From positions 1,674,001 through 1,738,000 of the forward strand of contig NZ_VFMO01000001.1 of NCBI RefSeq assembly GCF_006715095.1: a stretch of DNA of 64,000 bases, read 5' to 3'. A program made the position numbers and the translations under genes. Positions within the stretch are counted from its first letter, which is position 1. Each line of letters begins with the position of its first letter. Origin of the DNA: Yimella lutea (GTDB lineage Bacteria; Actinomycetota; Actinomycetes; Actinomycetales; Dermatophilaceae). The notes beneath the pieces were generated by a model that worked only from the letters and a program-made list of their open reading frames with translations, was not told where the DNA came from and searched no databases. Shown one piece after another: positions 1 to 7,697 of the stretch.

Positions 1-1026
1 GTGGTCACCCGCCCGTTCACCTTCGAAGGACGCCGCCGAGCGGGTCAGGCCGATCTCGGCATCAACGCGCTGCGTGACGAGGTCGACACCCTCATCGTCA
101 TCCCGAACGACCGACTGCTGTCGATCAGCGACCGCAACGTATCGATGCTCGACGCCTTCCGCAGCGCCGACCAGGTGTTGCTGTCCGGTGTCCAGGGCAT
201 CACCGACCTGATCACGACCCCGGGTCTGATCAACCTCGACTTCGCCGACGTGAAGTCGGTCATGCAGGGCGCGGGCTCCGCGCTGATGGGAATCGGTTCG
301 GCCCGCGGCGAGGACCGTGCGGTCCAGGCCGCCGAGTTCGCGATCTCCAGCCCGCTGCTCGAAGCCAGCATCGACGGCGCGCAGGGCGTGCTGCTGTCGG
401 TCCAGGGTGGTAGCGACCTGGGTCTGTTCGAGATCAACGAGGCGGCACGCCTGGTGCAGGAAGCCGCTCACCCGGAGGCCAACATCATCTTCGGTGCGGT
501 CATCGACGACGCCCTCGGCGACGAGGTGCGCGTCACCGTCATCGCGGCCGGCTTCGACGGGGGTGCTCCTCAGAAGCGCACCGACGACCGTGCGCTCGGT
601 CAGATCCAGGGTTCGCCGCAGCGGCAGGCTCCGGGACAGGTGAGCCAGCAGGGCGGGCAGCAGAACGCGCAGCAGTCGGGCCAGCAGTCGGGCCAGCAGT
701 CGGGCCAGCAGGGCGGTCAGCGGGTGCAGTCGCCGGCCGAGGCGGCCGGCGCGATCCCGGCGGGCCAGCAGTCCGGCGGCGCGCAGCAGGGCGGGCAGCG
801 TCCCCAGTTCGGCCAGGGTGGCCAGCAGGGTCAGCAGGGCGGAGCCAACTCGGGCCAGCAGCGTGACGGTCAGCAGTCGGGTCAGCAGGGTGGAGGGCAG
901 GGCCCGGATGGTCAGGGTCGCCAGCAGCCCGGTCACGTCCAGCAGTCCTCGACCTCGCGTCCGCCGCGTGAGGTGACGTTCGACGACGGTGACGACGACC
1001 TGGACGTTCCCGACTTCCTGAAGTGA
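1..1026 (+). CDS. ftsZ: Cell division protein FtsZ, 3' part (5' end lies outside the window)
   Basis: C-terminal two thirds of the tubulin-like GTPase that forms the Z ring. The reading frame is open from base 1; the GTG there is an internal Val codon in the conserved stretch [13 protein letters not shown], so the GTP-binding N-terminus (roughly 130 residues) is missing. The C-terminal polymerisation domain runs to about local residue 187 ([21 protein letters not shown]). A Gln/Gly-rich linker of about 130 residues follows; it contains three perfect 12-base repeats at 670-705 coding QQSG three times. The protein ends in the conserved tail [10 protein letters not shown], the docking peptide for SepF, whose gene is 1.6 kb downstream. 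The linker length and repeats are the only unusual parts. Confidence 0.97.
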   Translation: MVTRPFTFEGRRRAGQADLGINALRDEVDTLIVIPNDRLLSISDRNVSMLDAFRSADQVLLSGVQGITDLITTPGLINLDFADVKSVMQGAGSALMGIGSARGEDRAVQAAEFAISSPLLEASIDGAQGVLLSVQGGSDLGLFEINEAARLVQEAAHPEANIIFGAVIDDALGDEVRVTVIAAGFDGGAPQKRTDDRALGQIQGSPQRQAPGQVSQQGGQQNAQQSGQQSGQQSGQQGGQRVQSPAEAAGAIPAGQQSGGAQQGGQRPQFGQGGQQGQQGGANSGQQRDGQQSGQQGGGQGPDGQGRQQPGHVQQSSTSRPPREVTFDDGDDDLDVPDFLK

Positions 1027-1035
1027 TCACCGCCA

Positions 1036-1767
1036 TTGTTCTGGTGGCGTGAACGACGCGAGGTCGGCGACTGGTTCGTCGACCTCGCGTTCACTGATGT
1101 CGCCGGCGGCGTGAGCACCGGCGGACGGAGTTCGCTGAACCTCGCAGGACACGTCGGTGACGACGCGGACGCCGTGGCGACCAATCGCGCTCGAGTGGCC
1201 GACGCCCTCGAGCTACCGGCATCCGCCCTGAACTTCATGGCGCAGGTTCACGGCGCGGATGTTGCGGTGCTGCCGTGCGACCCCGCGCCGAGCGCAGACG
1301 CCCAGATCGGCGCCGACTTCGACCAAGCGCTCGTCGTGCTCGTGGCCGACTGCACCCCGGTATTGCTGTACGCCACCGATCGCCCCCTTGTCGCGGCGGT
1401 GCACGCCGGGCGTCCAGGCATGGTTGCGGGAGTCGTTCCGAACACCGTGCAAAAGATGCGTTCGCTCGGGGCCGCCGACCTGCGCGCCGTCGTCGGACCG
1501 TCGGTGTGCGGGCGTTGCTACGAAGTGCCGGACGAGATGAGAAGCGTTGCAGCGCAGCAATTCCCGGCGAGCCATGCGGTGAGTTGGTCGGGCACCGCCG
1601 CGATCGATGTCGCCGGTGGCGTGGTTTCGCAGTTGCACGATCTGGGGGTGCCCCTCGACTGGGTGCCAGGGTGTACCCGTGAGGAGCAGAAACTGTTCTC
1701 CCACCGCCGTGACCACGGAGCCGGCCGCTTTGCCGGCGTGGTCGCGCTGCGCAGGAACGCCGCATGA
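1036..1767 (+). CDS. pgeF: Peptidoglycan editing factor PgeF (YfiH/laccase-domain family)
   Basis: 243 residues, the normal size for the YfiH family, cytoplasmic enzymes with purine-nucleoside phosphorylase/deaminase activity that also affect which amino acids enter peptidoglycan precursors. The three metal-site residues are visible: His72 in QVHG, Cys106 in VADCTPVLL and His123 in AAVHAGRPG. The start is TTG at 1036, nine bases after the ftsZ stop; there is no good ribosome site, so a slightly later start is possible, but MFWWRE fits the family N-terminus. The gene overlaps the next by four bases (ATGA), so translation is probably coupled. Its place right after ftsZ is the standard actinobacterial arrangement. 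Confidence 0.92.
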   Translation: MFWWRERREVGDWFVDLAFTDVAGGVSTGGRSSLNLAGHVGDDADAVATNRARVADALELPASALNFMAQVHGADVAVLPCDPAPSADAQIGADFDQALVVLVADCTPVLLYATDRPLVAAVHAGRPGMVAGVVPNTVQKMRSLGAADLRAVVGPSVCGRCYEVPDEMRSVAAQQFPASHAVSWSGTAAIDVAGGVVSQLHDLGVPLDWVPGCTREEQKLFSHRRDHGAGRFAGVVALRRNAA

Positions 1768-2465
1768 GCCGCTCGGCGGAACTCCGCGACAACCTGACGA
1801 CGGTGCAGCGGCGCATCGCCGGTGCCGCACGGTCGGTCGGTCGCGACCCGGGCGAGGTGGACCTCGTCGTCATCACCAAGTACTTCCCGGTCGACGACGT
1901 CCGACGATTGATCGATCTGGGCGTTCAGCACGTCGGTGAGAACAAGGATCAGGAGGCCTCGCAGAAGCTGGCCGACCTGTCGGCTGCGGAACGTGAAGGC
2001 GTGCGCGTCCATTTCGTCGGGCAGTTGCAGTCGAACAAGGCCGGCCACGTGTCGGCGTATGCCGACGTCGTCCAGTCGGTCGACCGCGCGAAGATCGTGA
2101 ACGCGCTGGCCAAGGGCGCAGCCCGCCACGAACGCGATGTGGACGTCATGTTGCAGGTCGACCTCGATGGCAGCGACCCCGGACGCGGGGGAGTCCTGGT
2201 CGACGATCTGCTCGATCTGGCGCAGTCGGTCGCCGATGCCGACCGCCTGACCCTGCGTGGGGTTATGGCCGTCGCGCCCCGCGGCGGCGACGCCGGAGAT
2301 GCATTTGCCCGGCTCGCTGAACTCGCCGGCACGGTGCAGGCGGTGCACCCGGGGGCAGACTGCATCTCCGCGGGTATGAGCGCTGACCTCGAAGCCGCGA
2401 TCGAGCACGGCGCGACACACGTCCGGGTCGGCAGCGCGATTCTCGGGCCACGCCCGAGCCTCTGA
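1764..2465 (+). CDS. YggS family pyridoxal-phosphate homeostasis protein
   Basis: 233 residues, full length for the YggS/PROSC family: single-domain alpha/beta-barrel proteins that bind pyridoxal 5'-phosphate without a known catalytic reaction and help balance the vitamin B6 pool. The PLP-binding lysine is Lys39 in LVVITKYFP. Other family segments are HVGENKDQE, HFVGQLQSNK and SAGMSADLEAAIEHGATHVRVGSAI (split here by family position, seen near residues 200-225). The ATG overlaps the pgeF stop. Located between pgeF and sepF as in other actinobacterial division clusters; a direct division role is inferred only from position. Confidence 0.93.
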   Translation: MSRSAELRDNLTTVQRRIAGAARSVGRDPGEVDLVVITKYFPVDDVRRLIDLGVQHVGENKDQEASQKLADLSAAEREGVRVHFVGQLQSNKAGHVSAYADVVQSVDRAKIVNALAKGAARHERDVDVMLQVDLDGSDPGRGGVLVDDLLDLAQSVADADRLTLRGVMAVAPRGGDAGDAFARLAELAGTVQAVHPGADCISAGMSADLEAAIEHGATHVRVGSAILGPRPSL

Positions 2466-2613
2466 CCTGCCCGGCCGGGGCCTGCGCCGGGCGCATGCGA
2501 AGTCGTGTCCGCGTGTCGCAGTAGGTAATCCACGGCATCGGTGCGCCGCGCCGGTAGCGTCAGCCGCGACCACACCGGACGACCCAGCGGCTCACCGCTT
2601 CAAGGAGCATCTG

Positions 2614-3123
2614 ATGGCAGGCGCACTGCGCAAGACCATGGCGTACCTCGGACTCGCCGAGGAAGACCGTCGCTACAAGGACGAGTACGACGAGTACGGC
2701 CACGAATACCACGACGGCTACGACGACTACTCCGACTCGGGTTTCGACGTCGAGCACGAGCCCGAGGTCGAGACGCAGCCTGCTGCGGTCACTCCTTTGC
2801 GTAAGAACATCGCTGCGGTCGCGGCGCACCCCAAGGCAGGCGACATGAGCCGTATCAACGCGATCCACCCGCGCACCTACAACGAGGCGAAGGAGATCGG
2901 TGAAAGCTTCCGCAACGGAATCCCGGTCATCATGAACCTCTCCGACATGGACGACACCGACGCCAAGCGCTTGGTCGACTTCGCCGCCGGTCTGGTCTTC
3001 GGTCTGCACGGCACCATCGAGCGCGTGACGGCGAAGGTCTTCCTGCTGTCGCCGTCGGGCGTCGAGGTGGCCACCACGGGCAGCGACGCCAAGGCCTCGC
3101 GCGGTCTCTTCAACCAGAGCTGA
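2614..3123 (+). CDS. sepF: Cell division protein SepF
   Basis: 169 residues. SepF is the membrane anchor that binds the FtsZ C-terminal tail in actinobacteria, which lack FtsA. The N-terminal amphipathic segment (MAGALRKTMAYLGL) is the membrane-binding helix, followed by a Tyr/Asp/Glu-rich linker to about residue 60. The C-terminal SepF domain covers about residues 80-165, with INAIHPRTYNEAKEIGE, VIMNLSDMDDTDAKRLVDF and AAGLVFGLHGTIERV. A clear ribosome site (aaggag, 2602-2607) lies six bases before the ATG. A possible promoter -10 (TAGCGT, 2555-2560) in the 148-base gap after yggS suggests the gene can also be transcribed on its own. Confidence 0.96.
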   Translation: MAGALRKTMAYLGLAEEDRRYKDEYDEYGHEYHDGYDDYSDSGFDVEHEPEVETQPAAVTPLRKNIAAVAAHPKAGDMSRINAIHPRTYNEAKEIGESFRNGIPVIMNLSDMDDTDAKRLVDFAAGLVFGLHGTIERVTAKVFLLSPSGVEVATTGSDAKASRGLFNQS

Positions 3124-3178
3124 GATGATGATGCGGCGGGCCTTGTCCGGGGCTCGCCGCAATCGTCTGGAGTGGTAA

Positions 3179-3457
3179 GTGGAACAGCTGAGATCCGTAC
3201 TCGCGTCGATTCTGTACCTGTACTTCATCGTCCTGCTGGCTCGGCTGGTGTTCGACTGGATCCAGGTCTTCGCCCGTGAGTGGCGTCCCAAGGGTCCGGT
3301 GCTGGTGGTCGCCGAGGGCGTCTACACCCTGACCGACCCGCCGCTCAAGGCGTTGCGCAAGGTCATTCCGCCGCTGCGTCTGGGGCAGGTGCGGCTCGAC
3401 CTCGCATTCCTGGTCCTCATGCTGAGTGTGAGTTTGCTGCTCAGTGTCATAAGCTGA
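3179..3457 (+). CDS. YggT family membrane protein
   Basis: 92 residues with two hydrophobic segments (about residues 6-26 and 68-90) and the family signature DPPLKALRKVIPPLRLG between them. YggT proteins are small inner-membrane proteins of unclear function that almost always sit between sepF and divIVA in Gram-positive division clusters. Start GTG at 3179 with ggag shortly upstream. Spacing to sepF (55 bases) and divIVA (84 bases) without a clear hairpin suggests cotranscription. Confidence 0.9.
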   Translation: MEQLRSVLASILYLYFIVLLARLVFDWIQVFAREWRPKGPVLVVAEGVYTLTDPPLKALRKVIPPLRLGQVRLDLAFLVLMLSVSLLLSVIS

Positions 3458-3541
3458 CCGGCGACGTAATTTCGATCGTCGGTTCGTCGTGCCGTCCCGC
3501 GTGCGCACGTATCGACCTGATGGGCCCCAAGAGGTGACCAC

Positions 3542-4591
3542 ATGGCGTTGACGCCTGAGGACGTAGTCAAGAAGGAATTCACCAAGCCGAAGGGCTTCGG
3601 TAAGAGCGGCTATGACGAGATTCAGGTGGACGACTTCCTCGACGAGATCGTCGTCGAGTTGCGCCGGCTGAACGCCGAGAACGAAGACCTCGCAGCCCAA
3701 TTGGCCGACTGCCGTCGTTCCTCCGGTCGCCCGGCGAATCTCGGTAAGAGCGATTCCGCGACGTCGGTTCCGGCCGCGTCCACCGATGCGCCGACGCAGG
3801 CGACTCCGGTCGTCACCCCGGCCTCATCCGCTCCTTCGCAGGACTCGCAGGCAGCGACGGCGAAGGTCACCGACGCCGAGCGTGAGTTCAAGGATGTCGA
3901 GGGCCGTCTGAAGACCGCCCGGGAACAGCTCGCCCAGGCGCAGCGCGACACCCAGGCCGAGCAGAAGAAGCTGCAGGAGTTGCGGGCACAGGTCACGCAG
4001 GCCGAGCAGGAGCTGAAGGACGCCAAGGACCGCGCCGCTCAGGCGCCTGCCGCCGCTGCCGCACCGCAGCAGCCCGACGGTGGCGCTCACGGTTTCGCCG
4101 GTGGCGCGGCGGGTGGAGCCGCCGGTGTCATCGCGCTGGCCCAGAAGCTGCACGACGAGCACGTGCGCGAGGGCGAGACCACGCGCGACAAGCTCATCAG
4201 CGACGCCAAGAACCACCACGACAAGGTGGTCGGCGAGGCCAACGCCAAGCGCGATGACCTGATCAAGACCGGTCAGCGCAAGTACGACGAGTTCATCTCC
4301 GCGGGTCAGGCCAAGCACGACGACCTGATCAAGACCGGCCAGGCACGCCATGACGAACTGATCAACACCGGTCAGACCCGTCACGACGACCTGATCAAGA
4401 CCGCGACCGACGAGCGCACTTCAGTGCTGACCGATCTCGGTTCACAGCGCGACGGTCTGAACGCGAAGATTGAATCGCTGCGCGGGTTCGAGAGCGACTA
4501 CCGCAGCAAGCTGCGCGGCTACATCGAGGGTCAGCTCGACCAGCTCAAGACCGTCGGCCTCGACGACGTCAAGGGCGACAAACAGGGCTGA
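3542..4591 (+). CDS. wag31: Polar growth/division scaffold DivIVA (Wag31-like) with hendecad repeats
   Basis: 349 residues. The first 60 residues are the DivIVA membrane-curvature domain (LTPEDVVKKEFTKPKGFGKSG, then DEIQVDDFLDEIV). An Ala/Pro/Thr-rich linker follows, then a coiled coil (about 110-165), a Gly/Ala-rich break, and a second long coiled coil to the C-terminus. Residues 236-290 are five near-identical 11-residue units such as KHDDLIKTGQA and RHDELINTGQT (bases 4247-4411), a hendecad pattern expected to give a nearly straight coiled coil. Ribosome site gaggtgacc just before the ATG. In actinobacteria this protein recruits the polar cell-wall machinery. Strong terminator hairpin follows. 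Confidence 0.95.
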   Translation: MALTPEDVVKKEFTKPKGFGKSGYDEIQVDDFLDEIVVELRRLNAENEDLAAQLADCRRSSGRPANLGKSDSATSVPAASTDAPTQATPVVTPASSAPSQDSQAATAKVTDAEREFKDVEGRLKTAREQLAQAQRDTQAEQKKLQELRAQVTQAEQELKDAKDRAAQAPAAAAAPQQPDGGAHGFAGGAAGGAAGVIALAQKLHDEHVREGETTRDKLISDAKNHHDKVVGEANAKRDDLIKTGQRKYDEFISAGQAKHDDLIKTGQARHDELINTGQTRHDDLIKTATDERTSVLTDLGSQRDGLNAKIESLRGFESDYRSKLRGYIEGQLDQLKTVGLDDVKGDKQG

Positions 4592-4612
4592 TTGGTCCTC
4601 CGTCCGTCGACG

Positions 4613-4641
4613 GGCAGCCACTCCACGTCGGAGTGGCTGCC
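4613..4641 (+). terminator. Intrinsic terminator after divIVA
   Basis: Perfect 12-bp stem GGCAGCCACTCC / GGAGTGGCTGCC with a 5-base loop, followed by tgtttgcgtt. It ends the ftsZ-to-divIVA transcript. Confidence 0.85.
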
Positions 4642-4786
4642 TGTTTGCGTTCAGTACCAGCCGGATTCGCGCAATGTTCTGGCGTTTCGGCCCCAAACCT
4701 GCGAGTGATTCGCATATTCTCGGGCAATCCGTCGGTGTGGCGGATGTCTCGGTCGCCGGTGGGTGACCCACTCACGAAAGGCCGGC

Positions 4787-5884
4787 ATGGCGGCGTCAGA
4801 CAAGCAGCAGGGTTCCCGCGTCGGGTCGCTCCTTCGCAGTGCGGGCGGAGTCGTCGGGCGCGCGGCCGGGGTCGGTCGCGGTCGTGCGGCCTCGAACGGC
4901 ACCGAGGAAGCACCGACCAAGAAGGCTGTCCCCGCGGCGAAGAAGACCACTGCCAAGAAGTCGGCCGCGAAGACGGCTCCGGCAAAGAGTGCTGCCAAGA
5001 ATTCGGCTCCTGCCAAGAAGGCGACCACGGCACAGACCACCGCGAAGAAGACGACGGCGGCCGGGTCCGCCGCGTCGGCTGCGAAGAGCACGACCAAGGC
5101 TGCACCGGCGAAAGCAGCTGCGAAGAGCACCGCCAAGAAGACCGCTGCGAAGACGACCACCGCCAAGAAGACCGCTGCGAAGAAGGCACCCGCGAAGACC
5201 TCGGCGAGCACGGCCAAGAAGGCGACGAAGAGCGCCCCGGCGAAGGCGGCAGCACAGAAGGCGTCGTCCACGACGGCCGCAACTACCGAGACAGCTGCCA
5301 AGACGACGCCCGCCAAGAAGGCGACGGCGAAGGCCGCGACCACCGAGAAGGCTGCGCCGACGAAGGCCACCGCGGCCACGAGCGCGCCGACGAAGAAGGC
5401 CGCGTCCAAGGCTCCGGTCAAGACCGCCATCGAGGCACAGGCCGCGCCGGTGCCGGTGCCCACGGCGAAGAAGAGCTCCGCGAAGGCGGCTGCCGATCTC
5501 GTCGTCCGCGAGGACGAATCGCCGTGGACCGCAGAAGAGATCGCCGACGTGCGTAAGGAACTCACCGACGAGATCAACCACTTCGAGCACGAGCTGAAGT
5601 CGATCGAAGCCGACATCGCCGGTCTCCTCGACGACGGCAATGTCGGGGCGGGTGACGACCAGGCCGACGTCGGCAGCAAAGCCCTCGAGCGGGAGTACGA
5701 GTACTCGCTCGCCCAGACCAACCGTGCGTCGATGGAGCAGGCGGCGCGTGCGCTGGCCCGCACCGATGACGGCACCTACGGTCAGTGCGAAAGCTGCGGC
5801 AAGCCGATCGGCAAGCTTCGGCTGCAGGCCTTCCCGCGTGCGACACTGTGCCTGCAATGCAAACAGAAGCAGGAACGCCGCTGA
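4787..5884 (+). CDS. TraR/DksA-type zinc-finger protein with histone H1-like Lys/Ala-rich N-terminus
   Basis: 365 residues from ATG 4787, preceded by cgaaaggcc. Residues about 40-240 are built almost only of Ala, Lys, Thr, Ser and Pro in AAKK/PAKK/TAKK steps, like histone H1/HupB tails, and are very basic. The C-terminal ~110 residues are a DksA/TraR module: a helical pair (VRKELTDEINHFEHEL) and a zinc finger with Cys334, Cys337, Cys355 and Cys358 (CESC-x17-CLQC). DksA-type proteins bind RNA polymerase through its secondary channel; the tail would be expected to bind DNA or RNA. Similar fusions upstream of lspA are, as I recall, common in Micrococcales. The lspA start overlaps its end. Function inferred from domains only. 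Confidence 0.85.
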   Translation: MAASDKQQGSRVGSLLRSAGGVVGRAAGVGRGRAASNGTEEAPTKKAVPAAKKTTAKKSAAKTAPAKSAAKNSAPAKKATTAQTTAKKTTAAGSAASAAKSTTKAAPAKAAAKSTAKKTAAKTTTAKKTAAKKAPAKTSASTAKKATKSAPAKAAAQKASSTTAATTETAAKTTPAKKATAKAATTEKAAPTKATAATSAPTKKAASKAPVKTAIEAQAAPVPVPTAKKSSAKAAADLVVREDESPWTAEEIADVRKELTDEINHFEHELKSIEADIAGLLDDGNVGAGDDQADVGSKALEREYEYSLAQTNRASMEQAARALARTDDGTYGQCESCGKPIGKLRLQAFPRATLCLQCKQKQERR

Positions 5885-6438
5885 GTCCATCCGTCCGTAG
5901 ATCCCGCGTGACCCGTCGAGGGTCCGTCGGCCTGCTCGCAGTGGTCGCTGCGACCGGGTTCGCCCTCGACCAGGGCACCAAGGAGTGGGCCCTGGCGGCC
6001 CTCGAACCCGGGCAGCCACGAGAGTTGATCGGGACGCTGCTGCAGCTGCGGCTGACGTTCAACCCGGGCGCGGCGTTCTCCATCGGCACGAACGCGACCT
6101 GGGTGTTGACGATCATCGCGTGCGTCGTCATCGCGTTCACCATCTACTCGGCACGCAAGCTGCGCAGTCGGGTCTGGGCGCTCGGTCTGGGTCTGCTGAT
6201 CGGCGGGGCGCTGGGCAACCTGACCGACCGTTTCTTCCGTGAGCCCGGCTTCGGCAAAGGGCATGTCGTCGACTTCCTCGAACTGCCGAACTGGCCGATC
6301 TTCAATGTCGCCGACATCTGCGTCGTCACCGCCGCCTGTCTGATCGCGTTGCTGTCGATCCGCGGCATCGGTCTCGACGGCACCAAAGTGACAGAGGATG
6401 CGCCGGCCCACAGCAGGCAGGTGTCCGACGATGAGTGA
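5857..6438 (+). CDS. lspA: Lipoprotein signal peptidase (signal peptidase II)
   Basis: Integral membrane aspartyl protease that removes the signal peptide from diacylglyceryl-modified prolipoproteins. Family motifs: FALDQGTK near the first membrane segment, [21 protein letters not shown] and FNVADICV; the Asp residues in the last two motifs are the catalytic pair. Four transmembrane segments are visible. The start is uncertain: ATG 5857 (193 residues, overlapping the previous gene by 28 bases) or GTG 5908 (176 residues, [10 protein letters not shown]). Neither has a strong ribosome site. The stop overlaps the start of the next gene. Confidence 0.93.
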   Translation: MQTEAGTPLSPSVRRSRVTRRGSVGLLAVVAATGFALDQGTKEWALAALEPGQPRELIGTLLQLRLTFNPGAAFSIGTNATWVLTIIACVVIAFTIYSARKLRSRVWALGLGLLIGGALGNLTDRFFREPGFGKGHVVDFLELPNWPIFNVADICVVTAACLIALLSIRGIGLDGTKVTEDAPAHSRQVSDDE

Positions 6439-7357
6439 ACTCAAAGCGCTGTCGATTCCCGAAGGTCTCGAAGGCGAACGCGTCGACGCCGCAATGGCTC
6501 GGATGCTCGGTCTTTCCCGGACCCGTGCGGTCGAACTGGTCACCTCAGGTGCGGTGACCCTCGACCATCGTCCGGTCACCAAGTCCGACCGTGTGAGTGC
6601 CGGTCAGTGGCTCGAAGTCGACATCCCCGCGCAGGTCGACCGCACCCCGCAGGTCAAGCCCCAGAGGATCGACAACCTGCGCATCATCCACGACGACAGC
6701 GAGATCGTCGTCGTCGACAAGCCGGCGGGTGTCGCCGCACACCCGAGTGTCGGTTGGGACGGTCCGGACGTCGTGAGCGGACTGGCCGGGGCCGGTTACC
6801 GCATCTCCACCTCGGGTGCTCCGGAGCGGCAGGGCATCGTCCAGCGCCTCGACGTCGGCACGTCCGGTCTGATGGTCGTCGCCAAGTCGGAGCGGGCCTA
6901 CACGGTGCTCAAGCAGGCGTTCCGTGACCGGACCGTCGACAAGACGTATCACGCTCTCGTGCAAGGACTTCCGGACCCTGTCGTCGGCACGATCGAGGCT
7001 CCGATCGGTCGCCACCCCAATCACGACTACAAGTTCGCGGTGATGCAGTCGGGTCGCGAGAGCGTGACCCACTATGAACTGCTCGAGGCCTTCCGATCGA
7101 TGTCGCTGCTCGAGATCCACTTGGAGACCGGCCGCACCCATCAGATCCGGGTGCACTTCTCCGCGCTGCACCACCCCTGCGTCGGCGATCCGCTCTACGG
7201 GTCCGACCCCACCGTGGCCAAGAAGCTCGGCCTCGACCGCCAGTGGTTGCACGCGGTGAAGCTCGGCTTCGAGCACCCCGGTTCAGGGGAGTGGGTGACT
7301 TTCGAGAGTCCGTACCCTGCGGACCTGCAGCACGCGCTCGAGGTTGCTCGTGGCTGA
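6431..7357 (+). CDS. RluA/RluD family pseudouridine synthase
   Basis: 308 residues from ATG 6431, which overlaps the lspA stop. An N-terminal S4 RNA-binding domain ([19 protein letters not shown]) is followed by the pseudouridine synthase domain with the catalytic aspartate in [15 protein letters not shown]; most relatives have HRLD there. Other family motifs: [27 protein letters not shown] and GDPLYG. It probably isomerises uridines in 23S rRNA; a RluD-like specificity is likely from the lspA neighbourhood but cannot be shown from sequence alone. Confidence 0.92.
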   Translation: MSELKALSIPEGLEGERVDAAMARMLGLSRTRAVELVTSGAVTLDHRPVTKSDRVSAGQWLEVDIPAQVDRTPQVKPQRIDNLRIIHDDSEIVVVDKPAGVAAHPSVGWDGPDVVSGLAGAGYRISTSGAPERQGIVQRLDVGTSGLMVVAKSERAYTVLKQAFRDRTVDKTYHALVQGLPDPVVGTIEAPIGRHPNHDYKFAVMQSGRESVTHYELLEAFRSMSLLEIHLETGRTHQIRVHFSALHHPCVGDPLYGSDPTVAKKLGLDRQWLHAVKLGFEHPGSGEWVTFESPYPADLQHALEVARG

Positions 7358-7613
7358 CCTCGGACACCGAGCGTCACGTGCGACCGCATCCAACGAACGC
7401 CTGTCGTACAAGATTTCACGACTGCTCTGCGTCGTGGCATTCATCTCTGCCGTCCTCGTCGGTGGCTTCGGGGTCATGCAGTTCGCCCTCGGACAACCGG
7501 TTTCGGACCTGCTGACCCTCGCCGGCTCGCTACTGGTCGGGTGCTTGTTCCTGTCATTCGTCGCCGTCGTTCACCGCGCCATTGCTGAGCACATCGAAGA
7601 AGACCGCTCCTGA
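7350..7613 (+). CDS. Small two-helix membrane protein, unknown function
   Basis: 87 residues from GTG 7350, overlapping the end of the pseudouridine synthase gene by eight bases (a TTG at 7344 is the alternative). Two hydrophobic segments (about residues 24-46 and 52-74) are flanked by a basic N-terminus ([11 protein letters not shown]) and an acidic C-terminal tail (HIEEDRS). I do not recognise a family. Because it overlaps the upstream gene it is likely translated with it. Confidence 0.7.
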   Translation: MADLGHRASRATASNERLSYKISRLLCVVAFISAVLVGGFGVMQFALGQPVSDLLTLAGSLLVGCLFLSFVAVVHRAIAEHIEEDRS

Positions 7614-7684
7614 CCGGGGGACATAACACAGGCCTCATTCGTCCCACCGTGCGCGCTGAGGAGGCGGCTGTCGCAGGTCGGACT

Positions 7685-7690
7685 TAGACT
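7685..7690 (+). promoter_or_regulatory. -10 element of dnaE, probable leaderless start
   Basis: TAGACT lies seven bases before the dnaE ATG; no purine-rich ribosome site is present in between or just upstream. Confidence 0.6.
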
Positions 7691-7697
7691 CGTCGCG

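Noticed and set aside
4796..6019. Long frames antisense to and overlapping the Lys/Ala-rich gene
   Set aside because: They arise from the AAG/GCC repeats; translations are Arg/Leu/Gly-only and the real frame ends in a DksA zinc finger.
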